This document shows positions 30,572-42,929 of a stretch of DNA of 64,000 bases, one piece after another; the stretch's first letter is position 1, and each line of letters starts with the position of its first letter. The stretch is from JALYZC01 sp963725645. GTDB taxonomy: Bacteria > Actinomycetota > Thermoleophilia > Solirubrobacterales > Solirubrobacteraceae. A program made the position numbers and the translations under genes. The notes below the pieces were generated by a model. The model worked only from the letters and a program-made list of their open reading frames with translations, was not told the DNA's origin and made no database searches. The stretch is from assembly GCA_963725645.1 (NCBI GenBank), contig CAVRZD010000002.1, positions 992,001 to 1,056,000 of the forward strand. The letters are read 5' to 3'.

Positions 30572-32757
30572 CGGTCGGGGACGTGGAAGGGGACCGTCGA
30601 CACGACGATCCCCGGGTGGTTTCGCAGCGCGCGTCGCAGGCGGGCGGCGAGCTGGTTGTGGAGGATGCGGTGCCAGCCGCGCACGATCAGCTCCGGGAGC
30701 AGGACAGTGATGGTGAGGTCGGGGCGCTGTGCGTGCAGGGCCTCGAGATAGCGGGTGGTGGGCACCACCAGCGAGCGGTAGGGGGAGTCCACGATCTGGA
30801 GCGGCAGGAGGTCGCCCCAGGTCTTCCAGTAGCGGCGGAAGCGATCGGCGTCGTCGTCGTCGGGGCTGAGGTGGATGGCGAGCGTCGGCTGGCCGAGTGA
30901 CGCGGCATAGGCGAGCGTTCGCATGCCGGCGAGGTCCATCGAGGCCAGCGGCACGATGATCAGGTGGGCGAGCTCGTCGGGGCTCTCCTCGCCCTCGGCG
31001 CGTCCGATCTCGTGCCTGCGCTCGGAGCCGAGCCCCGCTGTGGCCACGGGAATGACCGCGCGGCAGGCGTCGTTGACGGGGATGCGGTGGAGCTCGATCG
31101 CCCGGCCGACGGCGTCGTAGTGGACCCGGATGCGCCAGAACCAGCACGCCAGCAGCGGTACGAGGATCACGACGAGCCAGGCTCCCTCGGTGAACTTGGT
31201 CACGCCGGTGATCACCAGGACGACAGCCGAGAGCCCCGCGCCGACCGCGTTGATCGCCAGCGATCGCCGCCAGTTCGCGCCGCGCTCGCGCCGCCAGAAC
31301 ACCACCATGCCGGATTGCGAGAGGGTGAAGGCGAGGAAGACGCCCACCGCGAACAGCGGGATCAGCGACTCGGTCCGGCCGCTGAACGCGACGTAGATCG
31401 CCGCCGCGGCCAGGGAGAGCACGATGATCCCGTTCGAGAACGCGAGGCGGTCGCCCATGCGGAGGAACAGCCGGGGCGCGCGGAAGTCCCGGGCGAGGAA
31501 GAACAGCAGCCGCGGAAAGTCGCTGTAGGCCGTGTTGGCCGCCAGCAGGAGGATCAGGGCGGTCGCCGCCTGCACGTATGCGTAGAGCACGCCGCTGCCG
31601 AGGTGGAGGTGCGCGAGCTGGGAGAGCACGGTCTGCGACGAGGACGGCACGATGCCGTCGAGCTCGATCAGCACCATCGTGCCGACGAACATCGCGATCA
31701 GGATGGACACCATCAGCGTCAGCGTCGTGCGCGCGTTGCGCCATTCGACGGGTTTGAAGCTCGGCACGCCATCGGAGATCGCCTCGATCCCCGTCATCGC
31801 GGTGGCGCCGGACGAGAACGCGCGCAGGACGACCAGGAGCGACAGCCCCTCGACGGCATGCACCGGCGGGTGAGGCGTGGCATCGAAGCCGCGCCCGGCG
31901 GCGTCGACGACCCCCACCACGACCAGCAGCGCGATCGCCAGGATGAACGCATACGTGGGCGAGGCAAAGATCGCGCCGGCCTGCCGAACGCCGCGGAGGT
32001 TGCCGGCGAGCAGGATCGCGATCGCGGCCAGGCCCAACGGGACCCGCTCGGGCGCGAGCTCCGGGATCGCCGAGGTGATCGCCGCCACCCCGGCGGCGAC
32101 CGACACCGCGACCGTCAACACGTAGTCGAGCATCAGCCCCGCGGCCGCCGTCATTCCCGGCCACGGACCGAGGTTCTCGCTGGCGACGATGTACGAGCCT
32201 CCGCCGCGGGGATAGGCGCGGATCGTCTGCCGATAGGACAGCCCGACGGCGATCATCAGCACGACGATCGCCGCGGCGATCGGCATCGAGACGCCCAGGC
32301 CCGCCGAGCCGGCCAGCACGAGCACCACGAGCATCGCCTCCGGCCCGTACGCGACCGATGAGAGCGCGTCGGACGACAGCACCGGCAGCGCGACCAGCTT
32401 CCGCATCCGCTCCTCGAGCACCGCCGTGCTGCGCAGCGGCCTGCCGAGCGCGAGCCGGCGGGCGAGGTTCAGGACCCGCCCGCCGGCCGTGGGCCGGACG
32501 CCGGCGTCCAGCGTCGCCTCGAGGTCCGGGTCGGCGACGTCGCGCACGAACGCGACCCGGCTGAACCGCCCGCGCGGATCCGGCGCGGCCGCGCGCAGTC
32601 CCGGATCGACGGGCAGCGCGTCGTGCCAGGCCGCCGTGTCCGCCACGGCGTTGCGCCAGTGATGGCCGACCTGGGCCAGCGTCGACAGCTTGCGCTCGTC
32701 CAACTCCGGCACGCCCGAGGACGGACCCAGCACGACGGGCTCATGGATCTCGGTCAT
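30568..32757 (-). CDS. APC-superfamily permease, KimA/YdaO-like potassium transporter
   Basis: 729 residues. After a soluble N-terminal region of about 110 residues come about 12 membrane helices (about 130-540), starting LVALPVLSSDALSSVAYGPEAML. The cytosolic C-terminal domain (AHLIIVPLASMDLAGMRTLAYAASLGQPTLAIHLSPDD, then LPLQIVDSPYRSLVVPTTRYLEAL) is Usp-like. This architecture matches B. subtilis KimA, a high-affinity K+/H+ symporter controlled by c-di-AMP. The neighbouring kdp genes support a potassium role. An amino-acid permease remains the alternative. Confidence 0.7.
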
Positions 32758-33264
32758 CGCCGGGGTGGATCGCAGGTGGTCGGTGGTCTCGAGATCGCGT
32801 CGGAACGCTAGGGGGCATCGCCGCTGCGGGCAAGGCCAGCAGCGGCGGGCGCGAGCTTCACGAGTTCTTCATGCCCCGGTGGTTCATCTTCACGGGCTCT
32901 TCGCACGCGGGGCGGGACACTGCTGATGCGCTGCGCGCGACGCACCCACGACGAGTCCAGGAGGCCACAGTGCGCGTTCAGAAGCTGCGCATTCATCGCC
33001 GTCGCCAGGCGCCTCGGACTGATGCCCCCATCCGTGCGTGGTCGCTGGCGATGCCGCAGTGGGCGACCGCGCCATGCGACCGGTCGGCGGATCGCCCGGC
33101 CGAGCGGTGGGATCTGAACCACGACGACGGCGGTTGCCGCCGTCATGTCTGGCGCTGTCCGGTGATCGTCAAGACGGACCCCGAGTACGTTGCATGGACC
33201 TGCGCGCGGTGCGGCGCTGTGGAACACGTGTCGCGCGATGCCGCCGAGCCCCCTGCGTAGCAGC
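32758..33264. other. 507-bp region before the kdp genes, one weak small ORF
   Basis: Mostly without a convincing gene. One plus-strand frame from ATG 33051 to TAG 33260 gives 69 residues with two Cys pairs in WRCPVIVKTDPEYVAWTCARCGAVEHV, possibly a small zinc-ribbon protein, but it has no clear ribosome site. The region must contain the permease promoter (minus) and perhaps the promoter for the small genes before kdpA. Confidence 0.35.
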
Positions 33265-33480
33265 ATGTGTCATGAGCGTCGTCCCGTGGCGTCGCCGGCC
33301 GCTTTGCGGGCCGAGGTCGATGCACGCACGCGCTCCGGGGAATCGCTGGCGAGCATCGAGGCTGATGTCATCGAGCCAAGCGGACTCCACACCGAGGGCC
33401 GGGCGGCACTGTGGCTCTACGGATGGGCTCTGGAGGCACGGCGTCGACGCCGAGACGGCGGGAGCTTGGGTTGCCGGTGA
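33265..33480 (+). CDS. small conserved-looking protein, 71 aa
   Basis: ATG at 33265. The segment SGESLASIEADVIEPSGLHTEGRAALWLYGWALE resembles short actinobacterial proteins of unknown function in which a charged helix is followed by an ALWLYAW-type helix. No signal peptide. Its TGA overlaps the GTG of the next frame, which supports both. Confidence 0.5.
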   Translation: MCHERRPVASPAALRAEVDARTRSGESLASIEADVIEPSGLHTEGRAALWLYGWALEARRRRRDGGSLGCR

Positions 33481-33722
33481 CACGTGGTGAGTCGGGATGC
33501 GCCTCGCGCCTCGCCAGGCTGCACGTCGTGCCGGATCTCTCCGGGATCTGGCAGGTGCAGGGTGACGCCGGCGCGGCGGGCGCCGATCACGCGAGCCGTG
33601 AGGATGCCGAGAAGGCGGCCGAGCGCCAGCTGATGGACAACGACGGGGGCAAGGTCTTCGTCTTCGACACCGACGGCCGACTGGTCAAGGTCACCCGCGT
33701 CGTGGCCGAGGACCGAAGTTAG
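33477..33722 (+). CDS. DUF2188-like small protein, 81 aa
   Basis: GTG start. LHVVPDLSGIWQVQGDAGAAGADHASREDAEKAAERQLMDNDGGKVFVFDTDGRLVKV has the DUF2188 pattern: a strand with hVxP..gWxV, a helix of alternating Ala/Glu, then a strand with v.v...dG.i. Function unknown. Lies 9 bp before kdpA and may be cotranscribed with it. Confidence 0.6.
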   Translation: MTRGESGCASRLARLHVVPDLSGIWQVQGDAGAAGADHASREDAEKAAERQLMDNDGGKVFVFDTDGRLVKVTRVVAEDRS

Positions 33723-33731
33723 GCCCTCGCG

Positions 33732-35460
33732 ATGAGCACCGCCGGCTGGACGCAGGTCGTGTTGCTGGCGGTGGTGCTCACGGCGGCGACCCCGCTGCTG
33801 GGGGCCTACATGGCGAAGGTGTACCGCGGGGAGCGGATCGCCTACACGCGCGGGCTGGCCGGCGTCGAGCGTCTGCTGTACCGCGTCTGGCGCGTGGATC
33901 CTTCGGAGGAGCAGGACTGGCGGCAGTACGCGCGGGCGCTGCTCGCGTTCAGCCTGCTGAGCTGGCTGGCCCTGTACCTCGTGCTCCGGTCTCAGCCGGC
34001 GCACATCCTCAATCCGCAGGGATTCGGACCGGGGCCGTGGGACCTCTCGTTCAACACCGCGTCGTCCTTCGTCTCCAACACGAGCTGGCAGTTCTGCTGG
34101 GGAGACGACGCTCTCGGACTTCTCCCAGATGGCGGGGATCACCGTGGCCAGCTTCACCTCGGGCGCCGTGGGCATCTCGGTCGCCGTCGTCCTGATTCGC
34201 GGCCTCGCCCGCCGCGGTACGGAGCTGGTGGGCAACTTCTGGGTCGATCTCACGAGGTCCCTGCTCTACGTCCTCCTGCCGCTGTCCCTGCTGGCGTCGC
34301 TGCTGCTGGCGTCGCAGGGCGTCATACAGACGCTGAGCCACTCGGTGACCGCGGCCGGGATCGAAGGCCCGCAGACACTGGCGGTCGGTCCGGTCGCCTC
34401 ACAGGAGTCGATCAAGCTCCTGTCGGGCGACGGCGGCGGGTTCTTCAACGTGAACTCGGCGATGCCGTTCGAGAACCCCAACGCCCTGACCAACTTCGTC
34501 GAGCTGCTGCTGATGCTCGCGATCCCCGCCGCCCTCACCTACACGTTCGGACGGATGACGGGCCGGCGTCGCCAGGGCTGGGCGCTCTACGCCGCGATGC
34601 TGGTCCTGTTCCTCGCGGGCACGGCCGTCGTCTCCGGCGCGGAGGACCACGGGTCGCCGGCGCTGCACGCCGCCGGGCTCCACGGGGCGAACCTCGAGGG
34701 CAAGGAGCAGCGCTACGGGGCCGCCGGCTCGGCGCTGTTCGCCGCCACCGCCACCGCGAGCGGGGACGGCGCCGTGAACACCGGGCTGGAGTCGTTCACC
34801 GGGCTCGGCGGCGCCGTGCCGATGGCGAACATCATGACCGGCGAGGTGGTGTACGGCGGACCGGGATCGGGGCTCTACGGGATGCTGCTGCTGGTGGTGG
34901 TGGCCGTGTTCATCGCGGGCCTGATGGTCGGCCGCACGCCGGAGTACCTCGGCAAGAAGCTCGAGGAACGGGAGATCAAGCTGGCCTCGCTCGGCGTCCT
35001 CGTGCTGCCGGCGATCGTCCTGGTCTTCACCGCGGTGGCGGTGGCCACGAGGTACGGGAAGGCGTCGATGTTCGCCGGCGGCCCGCAGGGGTTCTCGGAG
35101 TCGCTGTACGCCTACCTCTCGCAGGGGAACAACAACGGCTCGGCCTTCGCCGGCTACACCGGCTTCGTGCAGCCCAACGCGCCCGGCAACAAGGGTGCCT
35201 TCGGCATCACGTTCGCCGACCTCGCCGGCGGGATCGCGATGCTGCTCGGGCGGTACCTCCCCATGCTGCTGACGCTGGCCCTGGCCGGGTCGCTGGCGCC
35301 GAAACGGCCGGCGCCCGCCGGCCTCGGCACGCTGCGCACCGACACGCCGACCTTCGTGGTCTTCCTCGTGGGGTTCGTGGTGGTCTTCGCGGTGCTGACG
35401 TTCCTGGCGGCGCTGCTGTGCGGGCCGATCGTCCAGAGCCTTTCCAGCTCGCTGTTCTGA
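33732..35460 (+). CDS. kdpA: KdpA, potassium-translocating subunit, first copy (one frameshift)
   Basis: K+ channel-like subunit of the Kdp ATPase. About 575 residues after a +1 shift near 34101. Selectivity-filter regions are seen in FNTASSFVSNTSWQF before the shift, and in GDGGGFFNVNSAMPFENPNALTNF, MVGRTPEYLGKKLEEREIK and NNNGSAFAGYTGFVQPNAPGNKGAFGITFADL after it. The shift falls at the WQxYxGE motif (intact in the second copy as WQYYGGE); it looks like two lost bases or one added. It is followed not by kdpB but by a small peptide gene, kdpF and a second kdpA. Confidence 0.9.
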
Positions 35461-35545
35461 TCGTCCGCGGGTCTTCGCAAGATCTTCATGGCCGCGCCCG
35501 GGATCTTTGCGTCGTCTTCACGGCGCGGCGCCCATGATGCCCGCC

Positions 35546-35677
35546 ATGTCGATTCTCGCAGTGACCCACGTGCTGCCCGACTCCGGCAGCTTCGGCGGTG
35601 ATGTCGTCGCGGTGGCGATCGCGGTCGCGACCTTCGCCATCCTCTACTGGCTGATCGGGCTGTTCGACCGCGTATGA
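35546..35677 (+). CDS. small single-helix membrane peptide, 43 aa
   Basis: ATG 35546 (an in-frame ATG at 35534 is an alternative) to TGA 35677, overlapping the ATG of kdpF by 4 bp. Sequence: short polar N-terminus, then VVAVAIAVATFAILYWLIGLFDRV, a single membrane helix. Not a recognised family; size and place suggest an accessory subunit like KdpF. Confidence 0.5.
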   Translation: MSILAVTHVLPDSGSFGGDVVAVAIAVATFAILYWLIGLFDRV

Positions 35678-35781
35678 GCGCCATCTTCGCCATGGGCGGC
35701 GCGGACGTGTTCGGGCTGGTCGTCTCGACGCTGATCTGCGTGTACCTCGTGTACGCGTTGGTGCGCGGGGAGCGCTTCTAG
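35674..35781 (+). CDS. kdpF: KdpF, small Kdp subunit
   Basis: 35 residues with one membrane helix and the typical ending ICVYLVYALVRGERF (KdpF: ...YLxYALlrPErF). KdpF stabilises the KdpABC complex. Starts inside the stop of the preceding peptide; its TAG is directly followed by the GTG of the second kdpA. Confidence 0.85.
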   Translation: MSAIFAMGGADVFGLVVSTLICVYLVYALVRGERF

Positions 35782-37535
35782 GTGGCCCAGGGCTGGTTGC
35801 AGATCGCGATCTTCGTGATCGTCGTGGCCGCGCTCACGCGTCCGCTCGGCGCCTACATGGCCCGCGTGTACCAGAACGAGCGCGTGTTCCTGACGCCCGT
35901 GCTCGGCGGCGTCGAGCGCCTCACGTACCGCGTGATCGGGGTCGACCCCAACCGCCAGCAGGACTGGAAGTCCTACGGAAAGACATTGATCGTCTTCTCG
36001 GGCCTGTTCTGGCTGGCGCTGTACCTGATCCTGCGCACGCAGGGGATCCATCCCTTCAACCCGCAGGACTTCCACTCCGGCAGCTGGGACGTCTCGTTCA
36101 ACACCGCCTCGTCGTTCGTGACCAACACGAACTGGCAGTACTACGGCGGCGAGACCACCCTGAGCGACTTCAGCCAGATGGCCGGGCTGACCGTGCAGAA
36201 CTTCGTCTCCGCCGCCGTCGGCATGGCGGTGCTGGCTGCGCTGATCCGAGGGATCATCAACCGCACGAGCAGCAGCCTGGGGAACTTCTGGCAGGACGCG
36301 ATCCGGGGGCTCTACTACATCCTGCTGCCGCTCGCGATCATCGTCGCCCTCCTGCTGGCCTCTCAGGGCGTGCTCCAGACCGTCGGTCACGCGGTGACCG
36401 CGAAGACGCTCGAGGGCGCCGACCAGGTGCTGGCCCTCGGGCCGGTCGCCTCCCAGATCGCGATCAAGCAGCTCGGGACCAACGGCGGGGGGTTCTTCAA
36501 CGTCAACTCGTCGATGCCGTTCGAGAACGCCACGGCCTTCTCCAACTTCGTCGAGATGCTCTCGATCATCCTCATCCCCGCCGCACTCACGTACACGTTC
36601 GGGCGCATGGTCGGCCGCCAGCGGCAGGGCTGGGCGATCTTCGCCGCCATGCTGGCGCTGTACCTGGTGTTCGTGCTGGTGATCTTCCCGGCCGAGCAGC
36701 ACGGCACCGTGGCCCAGCACGCGGCCGGTGTACACACCCAGCACTTCGACGGCTCGACCGGCGGCAACCTGGAGGGCAAGGAGCAGCGCAACGGGATCGT
36801 GCAGTCCGCGCTGTGGGGCACGACCACCACCGTCACCTCCAACGGGTCGGTGAACGCCTCGCTCGACTCCTTCACGCCGCTGGGCGGCGCCGTGCCGATG
36901 TTCGGCCTGGCCTCCAGCGAGGTGATCTTCGGCGGGGTGGGCACGGGCCTGTACTCGATGCTGCTGTTCGTGATCCTGGCCGTGTTCATCGGCGGCCTCA
37001 TGGTGGGCCGAACCCCGGAGTACCTGGGCAAGAAGATCGAGGCGCGCGAGATCAAGCTCGCGGGGCTCGGCGTGCTCTACACGCCGCTGATCATCCTGGT
37101 GACGACCGGCCTCGCGGTGGCCACGAAATACGGGGCCCCCTCGATATTCAACAAGGGACCACAGGGCTTCTCCGAGACGCTCTATGCCTACTTCTCCCAG
37201 GCCAACAACAACGGCTCCGCCTTCGCCGGCTACACCGGTTACGTCCAGCCCAACGCGCCGGGCAACAAGGGCGCCTTCGGCATCAGCTTCGCCGACGTGC
37301 TCGGCGGAGTCACCATGGTCACCGCGCGCTTCATCCCGATCCTGCTCGTGCTCGCCGTGGCCGGCTCGCTGGCCGGCAAGAAGGTCGCCCCGCCCGGCCT
37401 GGGCACGATGCGCACCGACAATCCCACGTTCGTCGTGCTCCTGATCGGCGTGATCGTGCTCGTGGGCGCGCTCACCTTCTTCCCCGCCCTCCTGCTCGGC
37501 CCGATCGTGCAGAGCCTCTCGACCCAGCTCTTCTA

Positions 37536-37536
<1 letters not shown>
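35782..37536 (+). CDS. kdpA: KdpA, potassium-translocating subunit, second copy
   Basis: 584 residues, intact, about ten membrane helices. The four selectivity regions are visible: SFNTASSFVTNTNWQYYGGETTLSDFSQM, QLGTNGGGFFNVNSSMPFENATAFSNF, the MFGLASSEVIFGGVGTGLYSML region, and NNNGSAFAGYTGYVQPNAPGNKGAF. GTG start right after kdpF. The stop overlaps the ATG of the kdpC-kdpB fusion. It is the copy most clearly linked to the pump. Confidence 0.96.
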
Positions 37537-40240
<2,704 letters not shown>

Positions 40241-40244
<4 letters not shown>

Positions 40245-40774
40245 GGGCGGCGGCCACGCGGACCTGGTCGCTTCCGCCCTGGGCCCCGACGGCGGACAGG
40301 CGCCATGCGGAGCCGCAGCTTCCTCCGTCTGTGCTGCGGCTCCGCGTGGTTCTTCATCGCGCTCGGCTCGACCGGGAGCTGGCCGCCGGGGCCGCCCCCG
40401 CCGAGGATCCGGAGCTCTCGCGTCGTGCCCGTCAGCTGGGATCCCAGAAGGAGCGGCATGTCCTCGCCGCCTCGCTCAGCGGGGCCATCGACATCGCCGA
40501 AGAAGGCCCGCAGCCGCTCCCCGCGGGAGCGCCCCTCGCATGCGACGACGTGATCGAGGCGCGTGACCTCCTGCTGGATATCGCCGAGCGCCTGCGCGGC
40601 CGGGGACCGGTCAATCCACGTGCCGTGGCGCTCGTACGCCGCCTCGTCACCGACAGCGCCAGCCCGCTGTACGAGTCGCGAAGAGACCTATACGGGCGGC
40701 AGGTGGCCACCGACTCGCTGCGGCGTTACGCGACCGGGGTTATCGTGGCCTTCGACGATGCCTGCTACGGCTGA
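40241..40774 (+). CDS. uncharacterised kdp-linked protein (paralogue of 45747-46226)
   Basis: 177 residues, GTG start in the stop of the kdpCB gene. Not recognised. Core: LRLRVVLHRARLDRELAAGAAPAEDPELSRRARQL, then a helical middle and PRAVALVRRLVTDSASPLYESRRDLYGRQVATDSLRRYATGV. The same pattern (LRLRVxLxRxRLDxxLAAG, DPxLxxRAxQL, VALVxRLxTDxxxPLY) is present in the minus-strand gene at 45747-46226. Mostly helical, no membrane helix. Its end overlaps the kdpD-like gene by 17 bp. Confidence 0.65.
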
Positions 40775-41954
40775 TGGCGGCAGGCGCCCGGTAGCACCGA
40801 CCGAGGCGGCGCAAGGTGCCTCACGCGAACTTCACCGGCGCGGCCGCTACAAGATCTTCCTCGGCATGGCCGCCGGGGTCGGCAAGACCTACCGCATGCT
40901 GCAGGAGGGCCAGGCCGAGGCCGAGGCGGGGCGCGACGTCGTGATCGGCTACCTCGAGCCCCACGGCCGCGCCGAGACCGTCGTTCAGGCCGAGGGCCTG
41001 GAGATGGTGCCCCGCCGGCGGGTCGCCTACCGCGACACGACGATCGAGGAGATGAACCTCCCCGCCGTGCTGCGCCGGCACCCGGAGCTGTGCCTGATCG
41101 ACGAGCTCGCCCACACGAACGCGCCCGGAGTCGAGCACGAGAAGCGCTACGAGGACATCGAGGACGTGCTCGGTGCGGGCATCGACGTCTACTCCACCGT
41201 CAACGTCCAGCACCTCGAGAGCCTCAACGACCAGGTCGCCGACCTGACGGGGACGCGGGTGCGCGAGACCGTACCCGACTCGGTGATCGCCGAGGCCGAC
41301 GAGATCGTGCTGATCGACCTGACGCCGGAGACCCTGATCGAGCGCCTCCGTGCCGGTCGCGTGTACCCGGCCGAGCGCGTCGAGTCCGCGCTGAACAACT
41401 TCTTCCGCATCGAAAACCTCGCCGCGCTGCGCGAGGTCGCGCTGCGGCAGGTCGCCGAGGACGTCGAGGCCAAGCGCCTCGTGCGCGAAGTCGTAGGCTC
41501 CCGCCAGGCCGAGGACCGGGTCGCCGACGCGGCCGCTCCCCAGGCCGTCGGCGAGCGCCTGCTCGCCCTGGTCAAGCCCCAGCCCTCATCCCAGCGGATC
41601 GTCCGGCGCGCGTGGCGTTCCGCGCAGCGGCTCGGCGCCGAGCTCGACCTGCTCTGGGTCGCGACCCGGACCCCGACCGAGGAGGACCGCAGCCAACTCG
41701 AGGCGCTGCGCCGGCTCGCCGCGGTGCTGGGCGCTCACCTGCTCGTGCATGAGGCCGACGACATCGCGCGCGAGGTCGCCCAGGTGGCTCACGACCGCGG
41801 CACGACCTACGTCCTGATGGGGACCCCGGCGCCGCGAGGAGCGCTGCAGCGGCTGAGCCGGCCGGCGCTTCCCTTCCAGCTGCTGCGGCTTCTCCCGGGT
41901 GTGGACCTGCGGATCGTCGCCGACCGGACGCGGCGCACCGAGGAGCCGTCGTGA
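40758..41954 (+). CDS. stand-alone KdpD N-terminal sensor domain with Usp domain
   Basis: 398 residues equal to the cytosolic N-terminal half of KdpD only. KdpD domain: YKIFLGMAAGVGKTYRMLQEG (Walker A near residue 35), GYLEPHGRAET, LCLIDELAHTNAPGVEHEKRYEDIEDVL (Walker B-like), DVYSTVNVQHLESLNDQV, TVPDSVIAEADEIVLIDLTPETLIERLRAG. Residues about 265-395 are a Usp fold ending in YVLMGTPAPRGALQRL. No membrane, HisKA or ATPase domain follows. In full-length KdpD this half senses K+/c-di-AMP status. Likely partner: the kinase at 46998-48413. Confidence 0.9.
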   Translation: MPATADGGRRPVAPTEAAQGASRELHRRGRYKIFLGMAAGVGKTYRMLQEGQAEAEAGRDVVIGYLEPHGRAETVVQAEGLEMVPRRRVAYRDTTIEEMNLPAVLRRHPELCLIDELAHTNAPGVEHEKRYEDIEDVLGAGIDVYSTVNVQHLESLNDQVADLTGTRVRETVPDSVIAEADEIVLIDLTPETLIERLRAGRVYPAERVESALNNFFRIENLAALREVALRQVAEDVEAKRLVREVVGSRQAEDRVADAAAPQAVGERLLALVKPQPSSQRIVRRAWRSAQRLGAELDLLWVATRTPTEEDRSQLEALRRLAAVLGAHLLVHEADDIAREVAQVAHDRGTTYVLMGTPAPRGALQRLSRPALPFQLLRLLPGVDLRIVADRTRRTEEPS

Positions 41955-42541
41955 GCGTCGCCGTCCTGGTGGCCATCATCTGCGTATTGGGCGCGGTGAT
42001 CGGCGTGCTCCTCTGGCGGGAGGTCAAGCAGCGCTCCGCCATCACGCCGAGCCGGAAGCGGATCCTGTTCCCGTTCATCGGGCAGGCGCTGTCGATCCGG
42101 GCGCTCGACGCGACGCTCCGGGTGGCCAAGGCCGAGGGCGCCACGCTCGTACCGGCCTACCTGGCTCGCGTTCCCCTCCGCCTGCCCCTGGGCGCGCCGC
42201 TCCCGCGCCAGTGCGATGCCGCCTTCCCGCTCCTGGAGGCGATCGAGCAGCGTGCTATGAGCCAGGGCGTGCCAGTGGACGCCCGCATCGAGAGCGGGCG
42301 CAACTACCGTCACGCGATCCGGCAGCTCCTGGAGCACGAGGCCTTCGATCGCATCGTCGTCCCGGGGTCCTCCGAGCACCACGAGGGATTCGACGCCGAC
42401 GACGTCGCATGGCTCCTCGACAACGCGCCGGGCGAGATCATCGTCGTCCGGCCGGGCGACGACCGACGTCTCACGATTGCGAACGGCCGCGGCCGCGGCG
42501 GTCTGACTCTTGCCAACGGCAGCGGCGCAGAGGCTCGCTAG
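41951..42541 (+). CDS. membrane-anchored Usp-like protein
   Basis: 196 residues. One N-terminal membrane helix (VAVLVAIICVLGAVIGVLLW), then a Usp-like Rossmann domain: KRILFPFIGQALSIRALDATLRVAKAEGATLVPAYL ... VDARIESGRNYRHAIRQLLEHEAFDRIVVPG ... APGEIIVVRPGDD. GTG start in the stop of the kdpD-like gene, so it belongs to the same unit. It probably binds nucleotide or c-di-AMP, inferred from fold and neighbours. Confidence 0.75.
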   Translation: MSVAVLVAIICVLGAVIGVLLWREVKQRSAITPSRKRILFPFIGQALSIRALDATLRVAKAEGATLVPAYLARVPLRLPLGAPLPRQCDAAFPLLEAIEQRAMSQGVPVDARIESGRNYRHAIRQLLEHEAFDRIVVPGSSEHHEGFDADDVAWLLDNAPGEIIVVRPGDDRRLTIANGRGRGGLTLANGSGAEAR

Positions 42542-42632
42542 TGGCGGACGCGCCAGATACGGCATCGGCCGGTCGCCGATCCGGTTTCGACCGGTCCCCG
42601 CCGCATTCCGCCGGGCTCGGAAGCAGCGCTGA

Positions 42633-42638
42633 TACGGT
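42633..42638 (+). promoter_or_regulatory. -10 hexamer of the 67-aa gene
   Basis: TACGGT, 6 nt before the ATG at 42645. Same spacing as at tilS and hpt, so a leaderless message is likely. Confidence 0.4.
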
Positions 42639-42644
42639 GCCTCG

Positions 42645-42848
42645 ATGAACCGAGGCGAAGCGCGCCGGCTGGCTCACGCGTTGCGAGCTGAATTGTGGTT
42701 CACGGGGAGCGACGAGCTGTTGGCCCGGCTCGCGGATCGCGGCGGAATGAACGCCGGGCTGAACCCGGCGGAGGAAACCGAGGACGAGGAGCTCGCAGAG
42801 GTCGTGTGGCGGGCCCTGCAGTCGGTCGAGCTCGCCGAGCGCGAGTGA
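42645..42848 (+). CDS. small acidic protein, 67 aa
   Basis: MNRGEARRLAHALRAELWFTGSDELLARLADRGGMNAGLNPAEETEDEELAEVVWRALQSVELAERE in composition: helical, charged, no known family. Supported by the TACGGT -10 just upstream and by its size and place between the two kdpD-like genes. Contains no metal motif or membrane helix. Confidence 0.5.
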   Translation: MNRGEARRLAHALRAELWFTGSDELLARLADRGGMNAGLNPAEETEDEELAEVVWRALQSVELAERE

Positions 42849-42929
42849 GCGGAAGCGCCCGGCCGCGTCGCCAAGCGCCTGCAATCCTGCCGGCCATGCA
42901 GATCGGTGTGGTCCTGTACGGCGCGCTCG

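Noticed and set aside
30964..32361. Very long open frames antisense to the permease and other genes
   Set aside because: At this GC content antisense and shifted frames of real genes stay open; the text is Arg/Ala/Gly/Asp-rich with no domains, and the opposite strand has clear families.
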